This document shows positions 1-5,446 of a stretch of DNA of 6,422 nucleotides, piece by piece. The position numbers and the translations under genes were made by a program. Source of the DNA: an uncultured bacterium (GTDB lineage Bacteria; Patescibacteriota; Minisyncoccia; Moranbacterales; GWC2-37-73); assembly GCA_903866285.1 (NCBI GenBank), contig CAIPMZ010000034.1, positions 1 to 6,422 on the forward strand, read 5' to 3'. The notes beneath the pieces were generated by a model. That model was not told where the DNA came from. It searched no databases and was given only the letters and a program-made list of their open reading frames with translations. Every line of letters starts with the position of its first letter. The first letter of the stretch is position 1.

Positions 1-273
1 GGATCTTTCATGAACAAAAAAACACTAGTCAGGTCAACTGTGATTGATCAGCAGGGCGTCTTTTTTGTTTTTCAATTAATCATCAAAGAAGAGTATGGCG
101 CTCAAGGAGCCGAAAACATCAAACCGGTTTTTTTTAAAGACAAGAAGATTTTTATCAAAGCCACGGGTTCAACTTGGGCCAGTGAAATTTGGCTCAGGCG
201 TGGCGCTATTGTGCGAAAAGTGAATGAAAAATTGGGCGGCGAGGAGATCGTGGATTTGGCGATGAGTCAATAG
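1..273 (+). CDS. DciA/DUF721-like protein, 3' part (5' end probably outside the window)
   Basis: The frame is open from the window edge and ends at TAG (271-273). An ATG at position 10 would give 87 residues, but the frame stays open before it and DUF721 proteins usually have extra N-terminal residues, so the true start may lie upstream. The C-terminal half fits the DUF721/DciA fold: a KDKKIFIKA strand, then an STWASEIWLRR helix, then VRKVNEKLGGEEIVDLAM. These match the family pattern of a strand, a 'WAQEL' helix and 'LNxxxGxxxV'. Bacterial DciA proteins are linked to loading the replicative helicase, but many short DUF721 proteins have no tested role, so the function here is inferred. It is followed by a repeat-bearing spacer and then rpsT on the same strand. 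Confidence 0.7.
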   Translation, partial: GSFMNKKTLVRSTVIDQQGVFFVFQLIIKEEYGAQGAENIKPVFFKDKKIFIKATGSTWASEIWLRRGAIVRKVNEKLGGEEIVDLAMSQ

Positions 274-280
274 GATGGTA

Positions 281-376
281 ACCAGTAACTAGCAAGTAGT
301 AATCAGAAAATTGTTGGTTTGGATTTTCAGATTTGATTGTTGAAATTTGTTTGAAATTTGTTTCTTGTTTTTTGGT
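281..376. repeat. Degenerate word-like repeat spacer
   Basis: This spacer before rpsT holds short repeated words. AGTAACTAGCAAGTAGTAA appears near 284-302. Further on, TGAAATTTGTT is repeated perfectly in tandem (341-351 and 352-362), within a T/G-rich stretch of ATTTG and TTGTT words. It resembles the low-complexity spacer repeats common in CPR genomes. I see no coding signal in it. Confidence 0.5.
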
Positions 377-389
377 GTTTGCTGGAGGC

Positions 390-418
390 TTGCCAAAGGG
401 CAGGTTACATGTTATTAA
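390..418 (+). promoter_or_regulatory. Candidate sigma-70-type promoter for rpsT
   Basis: TTGCCA (390-395) matches five of six bases of the -35 consensus. It is separated by 17 bases from TATTAA (413-418), which matches four of six bases of the -10 box. Transcription would start near 425, giving a leader of about 70 nt before the GTG start of rpsT. This is a consensus match only. Confidence 0.4.
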
Positions 419-493
419 TAGTAAAGTAATTAATTTTATCGAACTCGCGTTTTCCTAATGCTCTCAGGAAGAAGCCGAGTCACAACTACGAAC

Positions 494-766
494 GTGCCAA
501 TCAAAACATCTGCAAAAAAATACATGCGGGTAACCGCTCGAAAGACCATTAAAAATAAGAAAATTAAAGGAGTTTTTCGCAGCGCCGTTAAAAATACGAA
601 AGAATCGCTAGCTGCTGGCAAGATTGAAGAAGCGCAAGTTTCCCTTAAGGCTGCGATTAAAGCGATTGATAAGGCTGTGCAAAAGAAAGTCCTTAAGAAA
701 AACACCGCTGCTCGCAAGAAATCCCGCCTGAACGCTGCTGTCAAAAAAGTGGCCCTTAAAAAATAG
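494..766 (+). CDS. rpsT: 30S ribosomal protein S20
   Basis: This encodes small-subunit protein S20, a primary 16S rRNA-binding protein made of long helices. From GTG at 494 the product has 90 residues, normal for the family. It begins MPIKTSAKKYMR, matching the usual S20 N-terminus (MP..KSAKK). It continues with a basic first helix (RKTIKNKKIKGVFR), the central LAAGKIEEAQVSLKAAIKAIDKAVQKK segment and the classic C-terminal NTAARKKSRLNAAV motif. An in-frame ATG at 458 would add 12 residues that S20 proteins lack, so the GTG is preferred. The only purine-rich candidate, AGGAAG at 466-471, is too far away to act as a normal ribosome-binding site, so initiation looks SD-poor. The gene stands alone, with its own candidate promoter and terminator. 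Confidence 0.95.
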   Translation: MPIKTSAKKYMRVTARKTIKNKKIKGVFRSAVKNTKESLAAGKIEEAQVSLKAAIKAIDKAVQKKVLKKNTAARKKSRLNAAVKKVALKK

Positions 767-788
767 TTTTTCAAAAACTTTAGATATT

Positions 789-816
789 AAAAAATCCCGT
801 GCAAGCGGGATTTTTT
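789..816 (+). terminator. Rho-independent terminator after rpsT
   Basis: An 11-bp perfect stem pairs AAAAAATCCCG (789-799) with CGGGATTTTTT (806-816) around a 6-nt loop. The 3' arm ends in six Ts. It lies 22 bases after the rpsT stop codon. The A-run on the 5' side means it could also act on the other strand, but no gene ends there. Confidence 0.9.
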
Positions 817-826
817 GATGAGAATA

Positions 827-855
827 TTTACAACTGAAAAAGTATGTACTACTTT
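827..855 (+). promoter_or_regulatory. Candidate promoter for the structured RNA
   Basis: TTTACA (827-832) is separated by 17 bases from TACTTT (850-855), a moderate -35 and a weak -10. Initiation would fall near 862, five bases before the first helix of the RNA at 867. The position, between the rpsT terminator and the RNA, supports it more than the match quality does. Confidence 0.3.
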
Positions 856-861
856 CTTAAT

Positions 862-1040
862 ACAAGGAGATGTCAACTGGCGGTCATCTCAAAGGCATTT
901 ATGCCCAATTAGCCAGTAAGGCCTTCGATAGTTAAGTGTTTTGAGTAGTGGCGAGCGAAAGGAACACCTGATGTTGCAACGGCAATATCAGAGTTGAATC
1001 TTGGAAGCAGATTTAACTAAAAACTATCGGAGGCTTTTTT
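862..1040 (+). ncRNA. Candidate structured non-coding RNA: pseudoknot plus four-way junction with built-in terminator
   Basis: No known RNA family is recognised, but the pairing is extensive. GAGATG (867-872) pairs with CATCTC (885-890). Six bases of that hairpin's loop, ACTGGC (876-881), pair with GCCAGT (912-917), forming a pseudoknot with a small GGCA/TGCC hairpin (894-905) between. A 13-bp helix, 921-933 with 1022-1034 (one G-U), then encloses three helices joined with no linker bases: 936-942/961-967, a 10-bp hairpin at 968-991 with loop AACG, and a 10-bp hairpin at 992-1018 with loop TGGAAGC. The closing helix runs straight into TTTTTT (1035-1040), so the whole domain ends as a terminator. 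Several G-U pairs inside otherwise perfect stems suggest selection for structure. The loops at 943-960 and 1002-1008 resemble 23S rRNA domain I loops. It lacks tmRNA, RNase P and SRP RNA signature motifs. Ends are estimates. Confidence 0.75.
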
Positions 1041-1084
1041 ATTTGGAAATTTTTTAATTTGACGAGAGTGAATTGGAAGAAAAT

Positions 1085-1113
1085 GCAGTATGTAAGGAAT
1101 TCTTACATACTGC
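1085..1113. repeat. Perfect 12-bp inverted repeat (hairpin)
   Basis: GCAGTATGTAAG (1085-1096) is exactly complementary to CTTACATACTGC (1102-1113) around the 5-base loop GAATT. No T-run follows on the + strand. On the - strand it is followed by ATTTTCTT, so a weak terminator for leftward transcripts is possible. It could instead be a protein-binding site or part of the RNA downstream. Confidence 0.8.
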
Positions 1114-1143
1114 TGTGGACGGAAAAAATATAGGACTAACTAC

Positions 1144-1340
1144 TATAATCTGGACCTCATAATTTCGCTTGGGTATAGGATGAAATCTTCAGTGGCTACC
1201 CAATTTCGCATTTTGATTTGGCAAAGGTAAAAGCAATGGAGCGTAAATCAATGCATATGCGAGACTGGGTTGCTCAACTCGACAAATTGATTAGTATTTT
1301 TAATAAAATTAAAGCCTCACTTTTGTTAAATGAGGCTTTT
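1144..1340 (+). ncRNA. Possible second structured RNA
   Basis: A consensus TATAAT lies at 1144-1149 without a clear -35 box. Downstream, TTGGGTA (1169-1175) pairs with TACCCAA (1197-1203). GCATT..GATTT (1208-1219) pairs with AAATCAATGC (1245-1254), giving 10 bp with a two-base bulge. GGGTT/AACTC could form a small hairpin around 1267-1280. The segment ends in the hairpin at 1311-1339. A possible reading frame here (TTG at 1218 to 1418) looks non-coding and runs through that hairpin. This is much weaker than the RNA at 862-1040 and may be an unstructured spacer. Confidence 0.3.
1311..1340. terminator. Bidirectional terminator between converging transcripts
   Basis: AAAGCCTCA (1311-1319) pairs perfectly with TGAGGCTTT (1331-1339) around an 11-base loop. 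Four Ts end the + strand arm (1337-1340), and the - strand reads GGCTTTAATTTTATT after the hairpin. It sits just past the stop of the - strand gene at 1356-1589, so it most likely ends that transcript and possibly also rightward RNA. Confidence 0.65.
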
Positions 1341-1355
1341 GAGGAGGGAGGTTGT

Positions 1356-1589
1356 TTAACCGGGGTGAATAGTACCAAGCGAAAAGCCCGCTTGTGTTTT
1401 GACAAGAAAATCTCCTGAGATCAAAGACAGAGACAGCGTAGCGAGCACTTGCTTGCCATCTTTTACTTTCAGGACGTATCTTTGAGGTCCATCAGGCTTA
1501 ATTTCAGTATTTTGCCAGCCTTCTCTCTCCATTATCTTACAAATTTCAAGCTGTATTTTAGTGGAAAGTTCGTTCAATGCTAGTTCCAT
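1356..1589 (-). CDS. Hypothetical small protein (77 aa)
   Basis: I do not recognise this family. ATG at 1589 is preceded at short distance by AAGAAG, a weak ribosome-binding candidate, and the gene ends at TAA (1356-1358). The product looks like a small soluble alpha+beta domain. An N-terminal amphipathic helix (about residues 5-25, NELSTKIQLEICKIMEREGW) is followed by alternating strands (RYVLKVKDG, QVLATLSLSLI, DFLVKTQAGF). There is no signal peptide, membrane segment or cysteine cluster. It follows the 80-residue gene on the same strand by 48 bases with no terminator between, so they are probably co-transcribed. The helix-then-strands layout is shared with that neighbour, although I see no convincing residue-level similarity. 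The terminator at 1311-1339 supports a real transcript. Confidence 0.55.
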   Translation of the reverse strand: MELALNELSTKIQLEICKIMEREGWQNTEIKPDGPQRYVLKVKDGKQVLATLSLSLISGDFLVKTQAGFSLGTIHPG

Positions 1590-1637
1590 AATCTTCTTAT
1601 TTAGATTTTTTAAAAAAAATTAAGAAAGAACAGAGTA

Positions 1638-1880
1638 TTAACCAATAGGTAGCGCCTCAATTAGCCTGTACTGATTATCCAGCATTTCACAAGTAGCTGC
1701 TGATATCTTAAACAGGATACGGGTATTATTATCCCTACGCTGGTAAGCATATATTCCCAGCAGGTATGTTCCGGATAGTTCATTTTCTTTTGGGATCGGT
1801 AGCTTATTTTTTTCTGCAAGTAGCTGGATAGCTTTAAGTTCTAAAGCCAAGAGCTCACGGTAGGGAAGGTCTTTTTTCAC
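1638..1880 (-). CDS. Hypothetical small protein (80 aa)
   Basis: I do not recognise this family. The start is GTG at 1880; the frame has a TAA stop ten codons upstream and no other start codon in between. No clear Shine-Dalgarno site is visible. The N-terminus is a helix (about residues 5-25, LPYRELLALELKAIQLLAEKN). After a PIPKENELSG turn come likely strands (TYLLGIYAYQRR, TRILFKISAATCEML, QYRLIEALPIG). It is predicted soluble, with one cysteine. It appears to head a two-gene transcript with the 77-residue gene downstream. Codon composition and plausible secondary structure support coding, but no homology-based evidence is available from sequence reading alone. Confidence 0.5.
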   Translation of the reverse strand: MKKDLPYRELLALELKAIQLLAEKNKLPIPKENELSGTYLLGIYAYQRRDNNTRILFKISAATCEMLDNQYRLIEALPIG

Positions 1881-1931
1881 GGTTTTTAGATTTTGTTTTT
1901 AAATAACAGGAACAATCATGAATAAGTTTAA

Positions 1932-1960
1932 TTAATACCACGTTTCAAGCTTGGGTGCAA
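1932..1960 (-). promoter_or_regulatory. Weak candidate promoter for the two small genes
   Basis: Read on the - strand, TTGCAC (1960-1955) is followed after 17 bases by TATTAA (1937-1932), the same -10 word as the rpsT candidate. It would give a leader of about 45 bases to the GTG at 1880. The -35 match is poor (three of six bases), so this is only suggestive. Confidence 0.25.
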
Positions 1961-1991
1961 GGGTTAAGAGCCAGCCTAGTTAGTAAGGCCT

Positions 1992-2963
1992 TTAAATTGA
2001 AACCATAAAAGTATCCAGGGCTTGGAGGGGATTGACTTTGCCGGTTTTGGCTTGGTGGTCGATGAGGGCGAGGGAGCGGAGAATGTTTTTGAGTTTTGCT
2101 GGGGAAAGATTTCTTAGTTGGGCGAGCGATTTTTGGATGACGTAGGGATGAAGCTTGGTGACTTGGGCAATTTGGGCAGGATAAGTAATCCCACCCCAAA
2201 AACAATCGCCAATTTTTAGTAACGTGCGAACGTGGTAGGTGTACATCGAAAGTAAATAAAAAATATCTGCCCCACTTTCAAGTTGCTCATGTAGTAGCGT
2301 CAAACTCCGCGCTTTATTTCCGCTCGTAAGGGCCTCAATGGCTTGAAAGATAGTTGAGTCAACTTTGGATTTCACAAACAGCTCTACGTCGTTAAACGTG
2401 ATGCTTGCGGCATCAGTTTTATAATTAGCAAGTTTCGCTAGTTCGTTGCTGAGTAGATAAAGGTCACTACCAGTCGAGGCTGTTAGTAATTCCAGCGCTT
2501 GCCGATCAAGCGTTTTAGCTGGATTAAGACTTTTCAAATAAGTTAGCGCCCAATTAGAAAGTTTTAAGCCTTCTAGCGCTGTAAATTCTTGCTTCTGCGC
2601 TTTTAAGAAAAGAAACTTATAAAGCGCCCCATTTTTTTTAGGACTACCAGCTTCAAGAAAAACAAGCGTGGTGTCAGCATCTTGAGCAAGGCTAGCGTTA
2701 GGCTTTAAGATGGCTAGAAGTTCTTTTTGTTTTTCGGGCGTTTGGGCTAAGATTGAATTTTTAACGATGATTAATTTCTGAGTTGAAAAAAGTCCTTGGG
2801 CAGAAAGTAAATCTTTTAGTTGTTGGGCGGTCGTCGCAGTTTCTCCATAGTCAAGAAAACTCAAGCCGGAGCCTGAGCTATCTTTTTCCAAAAAATTATT
2901 TTTCAGCGAACTTAACTTTTCCGCCGAGCGAAAAGAGTCAGAGCCGTATAAAAATATGAACAT
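1992..2963 (-). CDS. holA: DNA polymerase III subunit delta
   Basis: Delta is the clamp-opening subunit of the clamp loader (gamma/tau complex), which places the beta sliding clamp on DNA. From ATG at 2963 the protein has 323 residues, normal for the family (E. coli about 343). It begins MFIFLYGSDSFR, the degenerate nucleotide-site strand typical of delta. Then come LVFLEAGSPKKN in the AAA+-like domain, the characteristic TGSDLYLLSNELAKL (about 164-178), IFQAIEALTSGN (about 205-215) opening the C-terminal collar domain, and the C-terminal KTGKVNPLQALDTFM. The frame continues upstream to 3044, but those 27 residues are hydrophobic, cysteine-rich and translated from repeat DNA, so the start at 2963 is preferred. 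No good Shine-Dalgarno site is visible. It is the last gene of the leftward replication/repair block. Confidence 0.93.
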   Translation of the reverse strand: MFIFLYGSDSFRSAEKLSSLKNNFLEKDSSGSGLSFLDYGETATTAQQLKDLLSAQGLFSTQKLIIVKNSILAQTPEKQKELLAILKPNASLAQDADTTLVFLEAGSPKKNGALYKFLFLKAQKQEFTALEGLKLSNWALTYLKSLNPAKTLDRQALELLTASTGSDLYLLSNELAKLANYKTDAASITFNDVELFVKSKVDSTIFQAIEALTSGNKARSLTLLHEQLESGADIFYLLSMYTYHVRTLLKIGDCFWGGITYPAQIAQVTKLHPYVIQKSLAQLRNLSPAKLKNILRSLALIDHQAKTGKVNPLQALDTFMVSI

Positions 2964-3017
2964 ATTTTCAAAAGATACAAAAAGCAATTTACAAATTCCA
3001 AACAATATGTAGCATTT

Positions 3018-3163
3018 AAGATACAAACACCAAGCAAGATACAAACACCAAGATACAAATCACAAACAAATCCCAAATTACAAATTCCAATATCCAAAAA
3101 TACAAAAGGTTCAAATGTTTGAGTTTTGATTATTGAATTTTTATTTGGTTATTGTATCTTGGT
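3018..3163. repeat. Direct and inverted word repeats between the DUF3048 gene and holA
   Basis: AAGATACAAACACCAAG occurs twice exactly (3018-3034 and 3036-3052), followed by related words (ACAAATCACAAAC, CAAATTCCAA). ACCAAGATACAA (3047-3058) is perfectly inverted as TTGTATCTTGGT (3152-3163), so the spacer could form a large imperfect cruciform. The strongly A/C-rich words on one side and T/G-rich words on the other are typical of CPR intergenic repeats. The repeats lie within the 259-base spacer before holA and end about 55 bases upstream of its start. Confidence 0.7.
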
Positions 3164-3215
3164 TATTTTTAAGCCACCCTTGTTGCTTATTTTTTTCTTG
3201 TATAGTTTGGAGTTT

Positions 3216-3231
3216 GCAAGCTTTAGCTTGC
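3216..3231. repeat. Short hairpin over the DUF3048 stop codon
   Basis: GCAAGC (3216-3221) and GCTTGC (3226-3231) form a perfect 6-bp stem around TTTA, which includes the stop codon on the - strand. No T-run follows on the - strand, so it is not a standard intrinsic terminator. Confidence 0.45.
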
Positions 3232-4326
3232 TGGTGTCCACTTGAGGGCTTGGCCTGGATCGATGATGTCAACCCAAATTTGGCCGGGGACAAATTTAAC
3301 TTCTTGGCCATTTTCATCAATAAACGTTAGTTTGCTTTCGGGTTTGCTCTTATCTTTTTTCCAAGTGCCTTTGTACTGTTGGCCATTAAGATAAAAATAA
3401 GCTACGCCAGAATCAGCTTGGTCAAACCAAGGGTCGCCGATTTGGACATTAACGTATTGTTCGCCAACTTTAATTGGGGCAGCGTCGGCAATCATTACGA
3501 CGATATTCTTAGGGGCAATTCGCTGACCATTATTGCGGTCAGTGTCGGCGCTTTTTCCCCAGGTTCGGAAATAAGAATTACTCTCTTTATCGTAGTCATA
3601 GGTCGCGTCAAAGGGTTTAGCGTAGGCAACACGCAGATGTCCGCCAGCTGGACGCTGGTCAATTGGGGCATCAGCTTGGTGCGGATAACCTAAGAAGTTT
3701 GTGCTATCAAGTCGATAACCAAAAGCTTTAGCGCCTTCTTGGAGACTAGCAAACTTTGCATAACCCGTATCAACGCCGCGCATATCTCCAACAGCTTCTT
3801 TGCGGAAACAATATTTTCCAGAAGATTTTCCAGCGTCATCGTTACAGTTCATATCATCGACAAGTCCGCTATTAAGAACGCTTTTAAATTCTTCAATATC
3901 GGCGCGTCCCCAATGCACGTAGATTGCGTCAAGACTCTTCGCGAGGTGCACAAAATCGTGACGGGCGCTCCTTAGCGAGCCAACTTCCTCGGGAAGATTG
4001 CAACCATAAACTCCCATTAGGCGGGTGATGCTCCCATAAACAGCTACCATTTCAACAACCATGTCCGCTTGAGAAAGACCAGCTAGCGGTCGGGCGGCTA
4101 CATCGGCTGGCTGCATCACTGCGAAAGTTCGTTTATTCCAGTTATCGCAAGCAACTCCGGAAATCGGACTGACGTTACCGTTATTGGCGGGGGTGGTTGA
4201 TTCTGGCAGGCCATTGATTTGAATTTGCTTAACGTTAGAGGCTTTCTTTTTGGCAGCGAAAAAAACGATGCCACCAGCTAAAACTGCCGCTATTAGAACG
4301 ATAATACTGATTTGTTTTTTATCCAT
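3223..4326 (-). CDS. DUF3048 domain-containing membrane-anchored protein (YerB-like)
   Basis: The family is widespread in Gram-positive and CPR bacteria and its biochemical role is not established. From ATG at 4326 the protein has 367 residues. Residues 2-28 are an N-terminal anchor: charged MDKKQ, a hydrophobic segment at about 6-24, then KKK, so the bulk should be extracytoplasmic. After a Pro/Asn/Thr-rich linker (about 38-58), the first DUF3048 domain runs from about 60 to 235 and carries GVYGCNLPEEVGSLRSARHD (105-124) and HWGRAD (138-143). The second domain (about 250-360) has NIVVMIA, GVAYFYLNGQQYKGTWKK and VPGQIWVDII. Four cysteines (60, 109, 161, 173) all lie in the outer domain and might form disulfides. 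An ATG at 4374 would add 16 unlikely residues before the basic anchor start. Its neighbours are mutM upstream and holA downstream. Confidence 0.9.
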   Translation of the reverse strand: MDKKQISIIVLIAAVLAGGIVFFAAKKKASNVKQIQINGLPESTTPANNGNVSPISGVACDNWNKRTFAVMQPADVAARPLAGLSQADMVVEMVAVYGSITRLMGVYGCNLPEEVGSLRSARHDFVHLAKSLDAIYVHWGRADIEEFKSVLNSGLVDDMNCNDDAGKSSGKYCFRKEAVGDMRGVDTGYAKFASLQEGAKAFGYRLDSTNFLGYPHQADAPIDQRPAGGHLRVAYAKPFDATYDYDKESNSYFRTWGKSADTDRNNGQRIAPKNIVVMIADAAPIKVGEQYVNVQIGDPWFDQADSGVAYFYLNGQQYKGTWKKDKSKPESKLTFIDENGQEVKFVPGQIWVDIIDPGQALKWTPAS

Positions 4327-4340
4327 TTTATTGTTAGTGC

Positions 4341-4436
4341 AATACAAATATACGAATGAATGCGAATTTTGCAAATATGCGAAGGAACTCCGTTTGCATA
4401 TTTGTAGCTTTGCATCATATTTGCATTATTTGTATT
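4341..4436. repeat. Large imperfect palindrome between mutM and the DUF3048 gene
   Basis: The core pairs CAAATATGC (4372-4380) with GCATATTTG (4396-4404). It extends inward through GAA/TTT and GGA/TCC with one bulged G, leaving a 2-base tip, about 15 bp in all. Outer arms AATACAAAT (4341-4349) and ATTTGTATT (4428-4436) are exact complements, with AATGC/GCATT words between. This fills nearly all of the 120-base spacer. The GCAAATATGCGAA-type words resemble dispersed CPR spacer repeats. It may fold in RNA and separate mutM from the next gene, but lacks a T-run on the - strand. Confidence 0.75.
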
Positions 4437-4446
4437 TTTTATTGAT

Positions 4447-5430
4447 TTAATGTTGGCACTTAGCACAGAAGAATGTGCTTCGCTGGGCAATGACCGAGCG
4501 TAGAATAATTGTACCACATTTTTTGCATGCTTGGCCACCTCGGCGGTAAACAAAAAGCTGATTTTGAAAAGAGCCAGACTTGTCATTAGCATCGCGATAA
4601 TCGCTGATAGAAGTTCCCCGCATTTTGATGGCTTTGCGCAGAATTTTTGTAATTGATTTATGTAAAAGTTTTAGTTCTTTTTCACTGAGTGAATCGGCTT
4701 TTCTGGCTGGTAAGATGCGGGCGTCAAAAAGAATTTCACTAGCGTAAATATTGCCGATGCCTAAAATTAGGGCGTTATGCATTAAAATTTCTTTAATTTT
4801 TCTTGCTTTGCCCCGCATTATTAAAGCGAAAAATTGTTTCAAAGAAAAAGTGTCAGTGATTGGATCAATTCCGTAGTTATTTTTAATGGTGGCCAAATCA
4901 GTATCATCTAATAAGGAAATGGTGGCAAATTTCCTTACGTCATAAAATTTCAGCACCTTATTTTTCAAGAAAAAAATATGATGCAAATGCTTAGGAATAG
5001 TTCTTGGTTCACGGTCCACTATTCCTGGATTATTGATTGTATTTTTCTTGTGATTTATGTTTTGTGTTCCATGTTCTATATTCCATATCTCACGTTCCAT
5101 GTTTCGTGCTCCATGTTCCATATTCCATATCTCGTGTTCCACGTTCCATGCTTTATGCTCTATGTTCCATGTTTTGTGATCTGTGAGAATTAACTTTCCC
5201 GTCATCTTCAGATGAATCGCAATTGTTTTGTTATTGACCAGCCGAATTAAAATAATTTTTCCCAGACGCGAAACACTTTTAATTTTTTGGCCAGTGATTT
5301 CCTTGGCAAAACTGGCTAGCGAAATATTTTTTAGGGCTTTTGGCGCTCCACTAAAAAAGTCAACAAATTGTTGACCAATCAGAATTTCTAAATCAGAAAC
5401 GATAGTTTGGACTTCTGGAAGTTCCGGCAT
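4447..5430 (-). CDS. mutM: Formamidopyrimidine-DNA glycosylase with a repeat-derived insertion
   Basis: Fpg/MutM is a bifunctional DNA glycosylase/AP lyase that removes 8-oxoguanine and formamidopyrimidines. The start MPELPEVQT supplies catalytic Pro2 and Glu3. Lys58 (RLGK), HLKMTGKL (73-80), YDVRKF (163-168), the GIGNIYASEILF helix (225-235), the GTSISDYRDANDKSGSFQ segment and a C-terminal zinc finger (Cys302, Cys305, Cys322, Cys325, with QRSTFFC) are all present, so the enzyme looks intact. At 327 residues it is about 55 longer than usual (around 270). The excess is an in-frame insertion at about residues 84-146, between GKLILTD and the KHLHHIFF strand. Residues 86-127 are six 7-residue repeats (W-N-x-E-H core), followed by a low-complexity stretch containing VDREPRT. 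The insertion falls where a surface loop is expected, so activity may survive. It lies 145 bases downstream of polA on the same strand. Confidence 0.95.
   Translation of the reverse strand: MPELPEVQTIVSDLEILIGQQFVDFFSGAPKALKNISLASFAKEITGQKIKSVSRLGKIILIRLVNNKTIAIHLKMTGKLILTDHKTWNIEHKAWNVEHEIWNMEHGARNMEREIWNIEHGTQNINHKKNTINNPGIVDREPRTIPKHLHHIFFLKNKVLKFYDVRKFATISLLDDTDLATIKNNYGIDPITDTFSLKQFFALIMRGKARKIKEILMHNALILGIGNIYASEILFDARILPARKADSLSEKELKLLHKSITKILRKAIKMRGTSISDYRDANDKSGSFQNQLFVYRRGGQACKKCGTIILRSVIAQRSTFFCAKCQH
5050..5175. repeat. 21-bp minisatellite inside mutM (six units)
   Basis: Six consecutive 21-base units on the + strand follow the pattern GTTCCATRTTCCATATCTC-like. On the - strand they encode the heptapeptides KTWNIEH, KAWNVEH, EIWNMEH, GARNMER, EIWNIEH and GTQNINH. 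Units differ by a few substitutions but none has an indel, so the mutM frame is kept. Words such as 'GTTCCATGTTCCAT' are typical of dispersed CPR intergenic repeats, which suggests invasion or expansion of a spacer-type repeat inside the gene. Confidence 0.85.
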
Positions 5431-5446
5431 ATTTTTCTAGTAAATT

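Noticed and set aside
389..404. CTTGCC/GGCAGG hairpin as a terminator after the DciA-like gene
   Set aside because: The stem is 6 bp with a wobble pair and no T-run follows; it overlaps the better-supported rpsT promoter candidate.
458..493. Upstream ATG giving a 102-residue S20
   Set aside because: The extra 12 residues (LSGRSRVTTTNV) have no counterpart in S20, whose conserved start MP..KSAKK matches the GTG at 494.
436..774. Reading frame opposite rpsT
   Set aside because: It is the antisense shadow of a well-conserved ribosomal protein gene.
995..1015. GGAAGCAG motif as a sign of SRP (4.5S) RNA
   Set aside because: The bacterial SRP apical loop needs a GGAA-type tetraloop followed by GGAAGCAG with the opposite CAGG strand; here the bases form a 7-nt loop on a perfect 10-bp stem and the rest of the fold is different.
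862..1040. tmRNA, RNase P RNA or a tRNA
   Set aside because: There is no tRNA-like acceptor/T-arm or CCA end, no tag reading frame, and none of the conserved RNase P core motifs.
1218..1418. Small + strand ORF of 66 codons
   Set aside because: It starts with TTG without a ribosome-binding site, runs through the terminator hairpin at 1311-1339 and overlaps the - strand gene; composition is not convincing.
2964..3044. N-terminal extension of HolA, possibly a membrane segment
   Set aside because: The 27 extra residues come from repeat DNA and precede the conserved FIFLYGSDSFR start; delta is a cytoplasmic protein of about 320-345 residues.
5050..5175. CRISPR array in the mutM repeats
   Set aside because: The 21-bp units are contiguous with no spacers between them and are translated in-frame, so this is a minisatellite.
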